Assembly (NCBI GenBank): GCA_949752795.1
Contig: CATKHW010000287.1
Coordinates: 62,001 to 126,000 of the forward strand
Reading direction: 5' to 3'
DNA length: 64,000 bases
From: Hyperoodon ampullatus
Taxonomy: Eukaryota; Chordata; Mammalia; Artiodactyla; Ziphiidae
Shown piece by piece: positions 22,849-36,759 of this stretch. Under the pieces are notes generated by a model. That model saw nothing but the letters and a program-made list of their open reading frames with translations. It made no database searches and had not been told where the DNA came from. Within the stretch, counting starts at the first letter, position 1. Each line of letters opens with the position of its first letter. Both the position numbers and the translations under genes were made by a program.

Positions 22849-24587
22849 GAAAGGCAAGACAGGCCCTGGAGAACAGGGAGCCTTGTTATGCTGATGGGCG
22901 GGATGTAAATTGCCAACTGCCTCTCTGGAGGAGTGCATTCTGTTCCCTAAAACAAGTAAAGAACAGAGCTACAGAGCCAAGGGCAATACCAGTCTAGGGA
23001 ATATACCTTGGGAAAACTGAAAATCAATAAGACAGAGCCACCCCAAAATTTAGGGCTGCACTGCATACAAGGACCTCAACTTGGATACACCTTAACTATC
23101 CCAGAAAATATAAACATGGTTCAAAAAATTGTGGTACTTACGTACGATGGAATATCCCTCAGCCATGAAATCAATGTCATAAGACCAGTAGCAGCAAAAT
23201 GGGTGGATTCAGGTACGATGATTCTAAGTGAAATAAGTCACACAGAAAAAGAAACTTATCATAAGATATCACTTATGAAGATCCTGTAAACATGGCTACA
23301 CTTGAACTGAGTTAGGAAAGAGAACAGTGTCTCACATTTAGAAAACACTCTTATACCTGCTTAAGGGGGAAGGAGAGGTGGGGTGATGCATAAAACCAGA
23401 GTTTGATATAAGCACAGGTGCCGTTCCAAAAACCAACTATGGAATAGACAAGACCTACACCGTCCTCAGCGAAAGGGACTCAAAACCCCATATTTCCCGC
23501 AGAGGAAAATATCTGACTAGTAAGAATCTTAAAACCTATGTATTGATATGTCTCCGTAAGGGAATCAAGTGTGTCTAGACTGGCATAAACATGGCAGCGA
23601 GAATCAGCTCAAACCCACTATAAAAAGGAATTTCAAAAACAAAACAAAAAAACTGGGAAATTCTTTACAATTCCTTCAGGGTCTCTGATGAAAGCTGGAA
23701 TGACCCTATCTACAACGACAGCTGGATGTGGCATAAGGAGGGACACTTGGGACTGAGACGGTTGGTGAGATTGGGTGAGCAAATGCAGACCCTTTAAAGC
23801 AATAATGCATGGCACCCATTCCATGGGTCCGAACTCTCCAGGTTGAAGGGAATATTACTACAGCTATAACATGTGCGGGAAACCTAGAGAACGGACACAC
23901 TGTGAATACGAAAGGTTTCTAAAACTCAACGCATAGTCCCTCTCCTGGTGCTCCGGTTTGACTTTCCGTCTGCTTTACTATCAACCTCCCAACTTGGAGA
24001 GACAGCCCCTTTAACCTCTTGGTTCACACAGGTTGCCAATTTGGCAGAGGATGAAAGGGAAGAGGGAGAACCAATGAGAGAGTAGCTGTTAGGCATTTGG
24101 ACGGGCACATATCACTGTAATTTCCCGGCAGGAAGAAGAATTAACCAAATTCTCAGCCACCCACCGGGAACCAGTATAGGTCCTGAACCAAAATTTTGGA
24201 CTTGCGGTCAGCTCACCAAAAACGAGTTGAAAAATGGAGCTCAGGGGCACAGCAATTCACAAACTGGCCGAGTAATAAAGGACAACTATCGTCCAAAAAT
24301 CTGTTGAGGGAAGGCAACGAGGCGGACTTGAAAGCGAGGCAGAATAGCAGGAAACAGATTTCAAGAGGTACGTTGGAATCGCCTTTAAAGCACAGGAAGA
24401 GGGGCACAACTTCGACAATGATGCACTTGGCCAAAAAGGGCGTATGCGTTTTCTCCTGAATATATTCAGGAGAAAACGCATACGCCCTTTTTGGCCAAGC
24501 AAGCAAGCGGGCAATGCAAATCTGCACTACAAAGAAGTATCACTTCCCACCGGTCAAAAGGGACATCCACACAATGTGTAAAAACCA
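22849..24587. repeat. Satellite unit 14
   Basis: Full-length unit with a perfect palindrome at 24426-24499. Private: gggcaatacc near 22981, ttaactatcc near 23092, ggttcacac near 24021 and cacacaatg near 24568. It ends with taaaaacc, a change shared with units 16, 19 and 22. Confidence 0.9.
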
Positions 24588-26325
24588 GAAAGGCAAGACA
24601 GGCCCTGGAGAACATGGAGCCTTGTTATGCTGATGGGCGGGATGTAAATTGCCAACTGCCTCTCTGGAGGAGTGCATTCTGTTCCCTAAAACAAGTAAAG
24701 AACAGAGCTACAGAGCCAAGGGCACTACCAGTCTAGGGAATATACCTTGGGAAAACTGAAAATCAATAAGACAGAGCCACCCCAAAATTTAGGGCTGCAC
24801 TGCATCCAAGGACCTCAACTTGGATACACCTTAAGTATCCCAGAAAATATAAACATGGTTCAAAAAATTGTGGTACTTACGTACGATGGAATATCCCTCA
24901 GCCATGAAATCAATGTCATAAGACCAGTAGCAGCAAAATGGGTGGATTCAGGTACGATGATTCTAAGTGAAATAAGTCACACAGAAAAAGAAACTTATCA
25001 TAAGATATCACTTATGAAGATCCTGTAAACATGGCTACACTTGAACTGAGTTAGGAAAGAGAACAGTGTCTCACATTTAGAAACACTCTTATACCTGCTT
25101 AAGGGGGAAGGAGAGGTGGGGTGATGCATAAAACCAGAGTTTGATATAAGCACAGGTACCGTTCCAAAAACCAACTATGGAATAGACAAGAACTACACCG
25201 TCCTCAGCGAAAGGGACTCAAAACCCCATATTTCCCGCAGAGGAAAATATCTGACTAGTAAGAATCTTAAAACCTATGTATTGATATGTCTCCGTAAGGG
25301 AATCAACTGTGTCTTGACTGGCATAAACATGGCAGCGAGAATCAGCTCAAACCCACTATAAAAAGGAATTTCAAAAACAAAACAAAAAAACTGGGAAATT
25401 CTTTACAATTCCTTCAGGGTCTCTGATGAAAGCTGGAATGACCCTATCTACAACGACAGCTGGATGTGGCATAAGGAGGGACACTTGGGACTGAGACGAT
25501 TGGTGAGATTGGGTGAGCAAATGCAGACCCTTTAAAGCAATAATGCATGGCACCCATTCCATGGGTCCGAACTCTCCAGGTTGAAGGGAATATTACTACA
25601 GCTATAACATGTGCGGGAAACCTAGAGAACGTACACACTGTGAATACGAAAGGTTTCTAAAACTCAACGCATAGTCCCTCTCCTGGTGCTCCGGTTTGAC
25701 TTTCCGTCTGCTTTACTATCAACCTCCCAACTTGGAGAGAAAGCGCCTTTAACCTCTTGGTTCGCACAGGTTGCCAATTTGGCAGAGGATGAAAGGGAAG
25801 AGGGAGAACCAATGAGAGAGTAGCTGTTAGGCATTTGGACGGGCACATATCACTGTAATTTCCCGGCAGGAAGAAGAATTAACCAAATTCTCAGCCACCC
25901 ACCGGGAACCAGTATAGGTCCTGAACCAAAATTTTGGACTTGCGGTCAGCTCACCAAAAACGAGTTGAAAAATGGAGCTCAGGGGCACAGCAATTCACAA
26001 ACTGGCCGAGTAATAAAGGACAACTATCGTCCAAAAATCTGTTGAGGGAAGGCAACGAGGCGGACTTGAAAGCGAGGCAGAAAAGCAGGAAACAGATTTC
26101 AAGAGGTACGTTGGAATCGCCTTTAAAGCACAGGAAGAGGGGCACAACTTCGACAATGACGCACTTGGCCAAAAAGGGCCTATGCATTTTCTCCTGAATA
26201 TATTCAGGAGAAAACGCATACGCCCTTTTTGGCCAAGCAAGCAAGCGGGCAATGCAAATCTGCACTACAAAGAAGTATCACTTCCCACCGGTCAAAAGGG
26301 ACATCCACAAAATGTGTAAGAACAA
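24588..26325. repeat. Satellite unit 15 (1,738 bp), first unit of the trimer type
   Basis: One A is missing from the run at 25081 (tagaaacac for tagaaaacac). It carries the set that marks every third unit afterwards: agaactac near 25188, caactgtgtcttg near 25305, acgtacac near 25629, gagaaagcgcc near 25737, gaaaagcagg near 26080. Palindrome 26164-26237 has two mismatches (C facing C, and gcatt facing aacgc). Confidence 0.9.
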
Positions 26326-28064
26326 GAAAGGCAAGACAGGCCCTCGAGAATAGGGAGCCTTGTTATGCTGATGGGCGGGATGTAAATTGCCAACTGCCTC
26401 TCTGGAGGAGTGCATTCTGTTCCCTAAAACAAGTAAAGAACAGAGCTACAGAGCCAAGGGCACTACCAGCCTAGGGAATATACCTTGGGAAAACTGAAAA
26501 TCAATAAGACAGAGCCACCCCAAAATTTAGGGCTGCACTGCATACAAGGACCTCAACTTGGATACACCTTAAGTATCCCAGAAAATATAAACATGGTTCA
26601 AAAAATTGTGGTACTTACGTACGATGGAATATCCCTCAGCCATGAAATCAATGTCATAAGACCAGTAGCAGCAAAATGGGTGGATTCAGGTACGATGATT
26701 CTAAGTGAAATAAGTCACACAGAAAAAGAAACTTATCATAAGATATCACTTATGAAGATCCTGTAAACATGGCTACACTTGAACTGAGTTAGGAAAGAGA
26801 AGAGTGTCTCACATTTAGAAAACACTCTTATACCTGCTTAAGGGGGAAGGAGAGGTGGGGTGATGCATAAAACCAGAGTTTGATATAAGCACAGGTACCG
26901 TTCCAAAAACCAACTATGGAATAGACAAGACCTACACCGTCCTCAGCGAAAGGGACTCAAAACCCCATATTTCCCGCAGAGGAAAATATCTGACTAGTAA
27001 GAATCTTAAAACCTATGTATTGATATGTCTCCGTAAGGGAATCAAGTGTGTCTAGACTGGCATAAACATGGCAGCGAGAATCAGCTCAAACCCACTATAA
27101 AAAGGAATTTCAAAAACAAAACAAAAAAACTGGGAAATTCTTTACAATTCCTTCAGGGTCTCTGATGAAAGCTGGAATGACCCTATCTACAACGACAGCT
27201 GTATGTGGCATAAGGAGGGACACTTGGGACTGAGACGGTTGGTGAGATTGGGTGAGCAAATGCAGACCCTTTAAAGCAATAATGCATGGCACCCATTCCA
27301 TGGGTCCGAACTCTCCAGGTTGAAGGGAATATTACTACAGCTATAACATGTGCGGGAAACCTAGAGAACGGACACACTGTGAATACGAAAGGTTTCTAAA
27401 ACTCAACGCATAGTCCCTCTCCCGGTGCTCCGGTTTGACTTTCCGTCTGCTTTACTATCAACCTCCCAACTTGGAGAGACAGCCCCTTTAACCTCTTGGT
27501 TCGCACAGGTTGCCAATTTGGCAGAGGATGAAAGGGAAGAGGGAGAACCAATGAGAGAGTAGCTGTTAGGCATTTGGACGGGCACATATCACTGTAATTT
27601 CCCGGCAGGAAGAAGAATTAACCAAATTCTCAGCCACCCACCGGGAACCAGTATAGGTCCTGAACCAAAATTTTGGACTTGCGGTCAGCTCACCAAAAAC
27701 GAGTTGAAAAATGGAGCTCAGGGGCACAGCAATTCACAAACTGGCCGAGTAATAAAGGACAACTATCGTCCAAAAATCTGTTGAGGGAAGGCAACGAGGC
27801 GGACTTGAAAGCGAGGCAGAATAGCAGGAAACAGATTTCAAGAGGTACGTTGGAATCGCCTTTAAAGCACAGGAAGAGGGGCACAACTTCGACAATGATG
27901 CACTTGGCCAAAAAGGGCGTATGCGTTTTCTCCTGAATATATTCAGGAGAAAACGCATACGCCCTTTTTGGCCAAGCAAGCAAGCGGGCAATGCAAATCT
28001 GCACTACAAAGAAGTATCACTTCCCACCGGTCAAAAGGGACATCCACAAAATGTGTAAAAACCA
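26326..28064. repeat. Satellite unit 16
   Basis: Full-length unit with a perfect palindrome at 27903-27976. Markers shared with units 19 and 22: ctcgag near 26343, ctgtatgtgg near 27199, ctcccggtg near 27418 and taaaaaccag near 28057. Private: gaataggg near 26347. Confidence 0.9.
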
Positions 28065-29803
28065 GAAAGGCAAGACAGGCCCTGGAGAACAGGGAGCCTT
28101 GTTATGCTGATGGGCGGGATGTAAATTGCCAACTGCCTCTCTGGAGGAGTGCATTCTGTTCCCTAAAACAAGTAAAGAACAGAGCTACAGAGCCAAGGGC
28201 ACTACCAGCCTAGGGAATATACCTTGGGAAAACTGAAAATCAATAAGACAGAGCCACCCCAAAATTTAGGGCTGCACTGCATACAAGGACCTCAACTTGG
28301 ATACACCTTAAGTATCCCAGAAAATATAAACATGGTTCAAAAAATTGTGGTACTTACGTACGATGGAATATCCCTCAGCCAGGAAATCAATGTCATAAGA
28401 CCAGTAGCAGCAAAATGGGTGGATTCAGGTACGATGATTCTAAGTGAAATAAGTCACACAGAAAAAGAAACTTATCATAAGATATCACTTATGAAGATCC
28501 TGTAAACATGGCTACACTTGAACTGAGTTAGGAAAGAGAACAGTGTCTCACATTTAGAAAACACTCTTATACCTGCTTAAGGGGGAAGGAGAGGTGGGGT
28601 GATGCATAAAACCAGAGTTTGATATAAGCACAGGTACCGTTCCAAAAACCAACTATGGAATAGACAAGACCTACACCGTCCTCAGCGAAAGGGACTCAAA
28701 ACCCCATATTTCCCGCAGAGGAAAATATCTGACTAGTAAGAATCTTAAAACCTATGTATTGATATGTCTCCATAAGGGAATCAAGTGTGTCTAGACTGTC
28801 ATAAACATGGCAGCGAGAATCAGCTCAAACCCACTATAAAAAGGAATTTCAAAAACAAAACAAAAAAACTGGGAAATTCTTTACAATTCCTTCAGGGTCT
28901 CTGATGAAAGCTGGAATGACCCTATCTACAACGACAGCTGGATGTGGCATAAGGAGGGACACTTGGGACTGAGACGATGGGTGAGATTGGGTGAGCAAAT
29001 GCAGACCCTTTAAAGCAATAATGCATGGCACCCATTCCATGGGTCCGAACTCTCCAGGTTGAAGGGAATATTACTACAGCTATAACATGTGCGGGAAACC
29101 TAGAGAACGGACACACTGTGAATACGAAAGGTTTCTAAAACTCAACGCATAGTCCCTCTCCTGGTGCTCCGGTTTGACTTTCCGTCTGCTTTACTATCAA
29201 CCTCCCAACTTGGAGAGACAGCGCCTTTAACCTCTTGGTTCGCACAGGTTGCCAATTTGGCAGAGGATGAAAGGGAAGAGGGAGAACCAATGAGAGAGTA
29301 GCTGTTAGGCATTTGGACGGGCACATATCACTGTAATTTCCCGGCAGGAAGAAGAATTAACCAAATTCTCAGCCACCCACCGGGAACCAGTATAGGTCCT
29401 GAACCAAAATTTTGGACTTGCGGTCAGCTCACCAAAAACGAGTTGAAAAATGGAGCTCAGGGGCACAGCAATTCACAAACTGGCCGAGTAATAAAGGACA
29501 ACTATCGTCCAAAAATCTGTTGAGGGAAGGCAACGAGGCAGACTTGAAAGCGAGGCAGAATAGCAGGAAACAGATTTCAAGAGGTACGTTGGAATCGCCT
29601 TTAAAGCACAGGAAGAGGGGCACAACTTCGACAATGATGCACTTGGCCAAAAAGGGCGTATGCGTTTTCTCCTGAATATATTCAGGAGAAAACGCATACG
29701 CCCTTTTTGGCCAAGCAAGCAAGCGGGCAATGCAAATCTGCACTACAAAGAAGTATCACTTCCCACCGGTCAAAAGGGACATCCACAAAATGTGTAAGAA
29801 CAA
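28065..29803. repeat. Satellite unit 17
   Basis: Full-length unit with a perfect palindrome at 29642-29715. Its first half shares caggaaatc (28381) and gactgtcat (28795) with units 20 and 23. From about 28,975 (gacgatggg, then gcgcc) it parts from them, which fixes where the earlier block of trimer-type similarity ends. Confidence 0.9.
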
Positions 29804-31542
29804 GAAAGGCAAGACAGGCCCTGGAGAACAGGGAGCCTTGTTATGCTGATGGGCGGGATGTAAATTGCCAACTGCCTCTCTGGAGGAGTGCATTCTGTTC
29901 CCTAAAACAAGTAAAGAACAGAGCTACAGGGCCAAGGGCACTACCAGCCTAGGGAATATACCTTGGGAAAACTGAAAATCAATAAGAAAGAGCCACCCCA
30001 AAATTTAGGGCTGCACTGCATACAAGGACCTCAACTTGGATACACCTTAAGTATCCCAGAAAATATAAACATGGTTCAAAAAATTGTGGTACTTACGTAC
30101 GATGGAATATCCCTCAGCCATGAAATCAATGTCATAAGACCAGTAGCAGCAAAATGGGTGGATTCAGGTACGATGATTCTAAGTGAAATAAGTCACACAG
30201 AAAAAGAAACTTATCATAAGATATCACTTATGAAGATCCTGTAAACATGGCTACACTTGAACTGAGTTAGGAAAGAGAACAGTGTCTCACATTTAGAAAA
30301 CACTCTTATACCTGCTTAAGGGGGAAGGAGAGGTGGGGTGATGCATAAAACCAGAGTTTGATATAAGCACAGGTACCGTTCCAAAAACCAACTATGGAAT
30401 AGACAAGAACTACACCGTCCTCAGCGAAAGGGACTCAAAACCCCATATTTCCCGCAGAGGAAAATATCTGACTAGTAAGAATCTTAAAACCTATGTATTG
30501 ATATGTCTCCGTAAGGGAATCAACTGTGTCTTGACTGGCATAAACATGGCAGCGAGAATCAGCTCAAACCCACTATAAAAAGGAATTTCAAAAACAAAAC
30601 AAAAAAACTGGGAAATTCTTTACAATTCCTTCAGGGTCTCTGATGAAAGCTGGAATGACCCTATCTACAACGACAGCTGGATGTGGCATAAGGAGGGACA
30701 CTTGGGACTGAGACGATTGGTGAGATTGGGTGAGCAAATGCAGACCCTTTAAAGCAATAATGCATGGCACCCATTCCATGGTTCCGAACTCTCCAGGTTG
30801 AAGGGAATATTACTACAGCTATAACATGTGCGGGAAACCTAGAGAACGTACACACTGTGAATACGAAAGGTTTCTAAAACTCAACGCATAGTCCCTCTCC
30901 TGGTGCTCCGGTTTGACTTTCCGTCTGCTTTACTATCAACCTCCCAACTTGGAGAGAAAGCGCCTTTAACCTCTTGGTTCGCACAGGTTGCCAATTTGGC
31001 AGAGGATGAAAGGGAAGAGGGAGAACCAATGAGAGAGTAGCTGTTAGGCATTTGGACGGGCACATATCACTGTAATTTCCCGGCAGGAAGAAGAATTAAC
31101 CAAATTCTCAGCCACCCACCGGGAACCAGTATAGGTCCTGAACCAAAATTTTGGACTTGCGGTCAGCTCACCAAAAACGAGTTGAAAAATGGAGCTCAGG
31201 GGCACAGCAATTCACAAACTGGCCGAGTAATAAAGGACAACTATCGTCCAAAAATCTGTTGAGGGAAGGCAACGAGGCGGACTTGAAAGCGAGGCAGAAA
31301 AGCAGGAAACAGATTTCAAGAGGTACGTTGGAATCGCCTTTAAAGCACAGGAAGAGGGGCACAACTTCGACAATGACGCACTTGGCCAAAAAGGGCCTAT
31401 GCATTTTCTCCTGAATATATTCAGGAGAAAACGCATACGCCCTTTTTGGCCAAGCAAGCAAGCGGGCAATGCAAATCTGCACTACAAAGAAGTATCACTT
31501 CCCACCGGTCAAAAGGGACATCCACAAAATGTGTAAGAACAA
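29804..31542. repeat. Satellite unit 18
   Basis: Full-length unit, sister of units 15 and 21. Palindrome 31381-31454 has the same two mismatches as unit 15. atggttccg near 30779 is shared only with unit 21. Private: cagggccaag near 29928 and aagaaagagcc near 29982. Confidence 0.9.
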
Positions 31543-33281
31543 GAAAGGCAAGACAGGCCCTCGAGAACAGGGAGCCTTGTTATGCTGATGGGCGGGATGT
31601 AAATTGCCAACTGCCTCTCTGGAGGAGTGCATTCTGTTCCCTAAAACAAGTAAAGAACAGAGCTACAGAGCCAAGGGCACTACCAGCCTAGGGAATATAC
31701 CTTGGGAAAACTGAAAATCAATAAGACAGAGCCACCCCAAAATTTAGGGCTGCACTGCATACAAGGACCTCAACTTGGATACACCTTAAGTATCCCAGAA
31801 AATATAAACATGGTTCAAAAAATTGTGGTACTTACGTACGATGGAATATCCCTCAGCCATGAAATCAATGTCATAAGACCAGTAGCAGCAAAATGGGTGG
31901 ATTCAGGTACGATGATTCTAAGTGAAATAAGTCACACAGAAAAAGAAACTTATCATAAGATATCACTTATGAAGATCCTGTAAACATGGCTACACTTGAA
32001 CTGAGTTAGGAAAGAGAAGAGTGTCTCACATTTAGAAAACACTCTTATACCTGCTTAAGGGGGAAGGAGAGGTGGGGTGATGCATAAAACCAGAGTTTGA
32101 TATAAGCACAGGTACCGTTCCAAAAACCAACTATGGAATAGACAAGACCTACACCGTCCTCAGCGAAAGGGACTCAAAACCCCATATTTCCCGCAGAGGA
32201 AAATATCTGACTAGTAAGAATCTTAAAACCTATGTATTGATATGTCTCCGTAAGGGAATCAAGTGTGTCTAGACTGGCATAAACATGGCAGCGAGAATCA
32301 GCTCAAACCCACTATAAAAAGGAATTTCAAAAACAAAACAAAAAAACTGGGAAATTCTTTACAATTCCTTCAGGGTCTCTGATGAAAGCTGGAATGACCC
32401 TATCTACAACGACAGCTGTATGTGGCATAAGGAGGGACACTTGGGACTGAGACGGTTGGTGAGATTGGGTGAGCAAATGCAGACCCTTTAAAGCAATAAT
32501 GCATGGCACCCATTCCATGGGTCCGAACTCTCCAGGTTGAAGGGAATATTACTACAGCTATAACATGTGCGGGAAACCTAGAGAACGGACACACTGTGAA
32601 TACGAAAGGTTTCTAAAACTCAACGCATAGTCCCTCTCCCGGTGCTCCGGTTTGACTTTCCGTCTGCTTTACTATCAACCTCCCAACTTGGAGAGACAGC
32701 CCCTTTAACCTCTTGGTTCGCACAGGTTGCCAATTTGGCAGAGGATGAAAGGGAAGAGGGAGAACCAATGAGAGAGTAGCTGTTAGGCATTTGGACGGGC
32801 ACATATCACTGTAATTTCCCGGCAGGAAGAAGAATTAACCAAATTCTCAGCCACCCACCGGGAACCAGTATAGGTCCTGAACCAAAATTTTGGACTTGCG
32901 GTCAGCTCACCAAAAACGAGTTGAAAAATGGAGCTCAGGGGCACAGCAATTCACAAACTGGCCGAGTAATAAAGGACAACTATCGTCCAAAAATCTGTTG
33001 AGGGAAGGCAACGAGGTGGACTTGAAAGCGAGGCAGAATAGCAGGAAACAGATTTCAAGAGGTACGTTGGAATCGCCTTTAAAGCACAGGAAGAGGGGCA
33101 CAACTTCGACAATGATGCACTTGGCCAAAAAGGGCGTATGCGTTTTCTCCTGAATATATTCAGGAGAAAACGCATACGCCCTTTTTGGCCAAGCAAGCAA
33201 GCGGGCAATGCAAATCTGCACTACAAAGAAGTATCACTTCCCACCGGTCAAAAGGGACATCCACAAAATGTGTAAAAACCA
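31543..33281. repeat. Satellite unit 19
   Basis: Full-length unit, sister of 16 and 22. Palindrome 33120-33193 perfect. It has gaggtgg near 33013, shared with unit 22 but not with unit 16. Confidence 0.9.
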
Positions 33282-35020
33282 GAAAGGCAAGACAGGCCCT
33301 GGAGAACAGGGAGCCTTGTTATGCTGATGGGCGGGATGTAAATTGCCAACTGCCTCTCTGGAGGAGTGCATTCTGTTCCCTAAAACAAGTAAAGAACAGA
33401 GCTACAGAGCCAAGGGCACTACCAGCCTAGGGAATATACCTTGGGAAAACTGAAAATCAATAAGACAGAGCCACCCCAAAATTTAGGGCTGCACTGCATA
33501 CAAGGACCTCAACTTGGATACACCTTAAGTATCCCAGAAAATATAAACATGGTTCAAAAAATTGTGGTACTTACGTACGATGGAATATCCCTCAGCCAGG
33601 AAATCAATGTCATAAGACCAGTAGCAGCAAAATGGGTGGATTCAGGTACGATGATTCTAAGTGAAATAAGTCACACAGAAAAAGAAACTTATCATAAGAT
33701 ATCACTTATGAAGATCCTGTAAACATGGCTACACTTGAACTGAGTTAGGAAAGAGAACAGTGTCTCACATTTAGAAAACACTCTTATACCTGCTTAAGGG
33801 GGAAGGAGAGGTGGGGTGATGCATAAAACCAGAGTTTGATATAAGCACAGGTACCGTTCCAAAAACCAACTATGGAATAGACAAGACCTACACCGTCCTC
33901 AGCGAAAGGGACTCAAAACCCCATATTTCCCGCAGAGGAAAATATCTGACTAGTAAGAATCTTAAAACCTATGTATTGATATGTCTCCATAAGGGAATCA
34001 AGTGTGTCTAGACTGTCATAAACATGGCAGCGAGAATCAGCTCAAACCCACTATAAAAAGGAATTTCAAAAACAAAACAAAAAAACTGGGAAATTCTTTA
34101 CAATTCCTTCAGGGTCTCTGATGAAAGCTGGAATGACCCTATCTACAACGACAGCTGGATGTGGCATAAGGAGGGACACTTGGGACTGAGACGATTGGTG
34201 AGATTGAGTGAGCAAATGCAGACCCTTTAAAGCAATAATGCATGGCACCCATTCCATGGGTCCGAACTCTCCAGGTTGAAGGGAATATTACTACAGCTAT
34301 AACATGTGCGGGAAACCTAGAGAACGGACACACTGTGAATACGAAAGGTTTCTAAAACTCAACGCATAGTCCCTCTCCTGGTGCTCCGGTTTGACTTTCC
34401 GTCTGCTTTACTATCAACCTCCCAACTTGGAGAGACAGCCCCTTTAACCTCTTGGTTCGCACAGGTTGCCAATTTGGCAGAGGATGAAAGGGAAGAGGGA
34501 GAACCAATGAGAGAGTAGCTGTTAGGCATTTGGACGGGCACATATCACTGTAATTTCCCGGCAGGAAGAAGAATTAACCAAATTCTCAGCCACCCACCGG
34601 GAACCAGTATAGGTCCTGAACCAAAATTTTGGACTTGCGGTCAGCTCACCAAAAACGAGTTGAAAAATGGAGCTCAGGGGCACAGCAATTCACAAACTGG
34701 CCGAGTAATAAAGGACAACTATCGTCCAAAAATCTGTTGAGGGAAGGCAACGAGGCGGACTTGAAAGCGAGGCAGAATAGCAGGAAACAGATTTCAAGAG
34801 GTACGTTGGAATCGCCTTTAAAGCACAGGAAGAGGGGCACAACTTCGACAATGATGCACTTGGCCAAAAAGGGTGTATGCGTTTTCTCCTGAATATATTC
34901 AGGAGAAAACGCATACGCCCTTTTTGGCCAAGCAAGCAAGCGGGCAATGCAAATCTGCACTACAAAGAAGTATCACTTCCCACCGGTCAAAAGGGACATC
35001 CACAAAATGTGTAAGAACAA
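33282..35020. repeat. Satellite unit 20
   Basis: Full-length unit, sister of 23. Palindrome 34859-34932 has one mismatch, C-to-T in the left arm near 34874. The variant attgagtgag near 34204 is shared with unit 23. Confidence 0.9.
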
Positions 35021-36759
35021 GAAAGGCAAGACAGGCCCTGGAGAACAGGGAGCCTTGTTATGCTGATGGGCGGGATGTAAATTGCCAACTGCCTCTCTGG
35101 AGGAGTGCATTCTGTTCCCTAAAACAAGTAAAGAACAGTGCTACAGAGCCAAGGGCACTACCAGTCTAGGGAATATACCTTGGGAAAACTGAAAATCAAT
35201 AAGACAGAGCCACCCCAAAATTTAGGGCTGCACTGCATACAAGGGCCTCAACTTGGATACACCTTAAGTATCCCAGAAAATATAAACATGGTTCAAAAAA
35301 TTGTGGTACTTATGTACGATGGAATATCCCTCAGCCATGAAATCAATGTCATAAGACCAGTAGCAGCAAAATGGGTGGATTCAGGTACGATGATTCTAAG
35401 TGAAATAAGTCACACAGAAAAAGAAACTTATCATAAGATATCACTTATGAAGATCCTGTAAACATGGCTACACTTGAACTGAGTTAGGAAAGAGAAGAGT
35501 GTCTCACATTTAGAAAACACTCTTATACCTGCTTAAGGGGGAAGGAGAGGTGGGGTGATGCATAAAACCAGAGTTTGATATAAGCACAAGTACCGTTCCA
35601 AAAACAAACTATGGAATAGACAAGACCTACACCGTCCTCAGCGAAAGGGACTCAAAACCCCATATTTCCCGCAGAGGAAAATATCTGACTAGTAAGAATC
35701 TTAAAACCTATGTATTGATATGTCTCCGTAAGGGAATCAAGTGTGTCTAGACTGGCATAAACATGGCAGCGAGAATCAGCTCAAACCCACTATAAAAAGG
35801 AATTTCAAAAACAAAACAAAAAAACTGGGAAATTCTTTACAATTCCTTCAGGGTCTCTGATGAAGGCTGGAATGACCCTATCTACAACGACAGCTGGATG
35901 TGGCATAAGGAGGGACACTTGGGACTGAGACGATTGGTGAGATTGGGTGAGCAAATGCAGACCCTTTAAAGCAATAATGCATGGCACCCATTCCATGGTT
36001 CCGAACTCTCCAGGTTGAAGGGAATATTACTACAGCTATAACATGTGCGGGAAACCTAGAGAACGTACACACTGTGAATACGAAAGGTTTCTAAAACTCA
36101 ACGCATAGTCCCTCTCCTGGTGCTCCGGTTTGACTTTCCGTCTGCTTTACTATCAACCTCCCAACTTGGAGAGAAAGCGCCTTTAACCTCTTGGTTCGCA
36201 CAGGTTGCCAATTTGGCAGAGGATGAAAGGGAAGAGGGAGAACCAATGAGAGAGTAGCTGTTAGGCATTTGGACGGGCACATATCACTGTAATTTCCCGG
36301 CAGGAAGAAGAATTAACCAAATTCTCAGCCACCCACCGGGAACCAGTATAGGTCCTGAACCAAAATTTTGGACTTGCGGTCAGCTCACCAAAAACGAGTT
36401 GAAAAATGGAGCTCAGGGGCACAGCAATTCACAAACTGGCCGAGTAATAAAGGACAACTATCGTCCAAAAATCTGTTGAGGGAAGGCAACGAGGCGGACT
36501 TGAAAGCGAGGCAGAAAAGCAGGAAACAGATTTCAAGAGGTACGTTGGAATCGCCTTTAAAGCACAGGAAGAGGGGCACAACTTCGACAATGACGCACTT
36601 GGCCAAAAAGGGCCTATGCATTTTCTCCTGAATATATTCAGGAGAAAACGCATACGCCCTTTTTGGCCAAGCAAGCAAGCGGGCAATGCAAATCTGCACT
36701 ACAAAGAAGTATCACTTCCCACCGGTCAAAAGGGACATCCACAAAATGTGTAAGAACAA
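35021..36759. repeat. Satellite unit 21, hybrid of two types
   Basis: Full-length unit. Up to gatgaaggctgg (about 35861) it equals unit 24; from atggttccg (about 35996) it equals unit 18. The join of the trimer copies lies in this 130-bp interval. Palindrome 36598-36671 has the two mismatches of units 15 and 18. Confidence 0.9.

Larger units (their letters stand above)
30661..35877. repeat. Higher-order trimer, first copy (5,217 bp = 3 units)
   Basis: Scattered variants recur exactly 5,217 bp later: atggttccg (30779/35996), gaaaagcagg (31297/36514), ctcccggtg (32636/37853), gaggtgg (33013/38230), taaaaacc (33273/38490), gactgtcat (34012/39229), gggtgtatg (34871/40088), cagtgcta (35136/40353), ttatgtac (35310/40527) and cacaagtacc (35585/40802). 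I found one difference, ctcctgttt near 37,863. The start lies between the aaagctgg site near 30,644 and 30,778. Confidence 0.88.
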
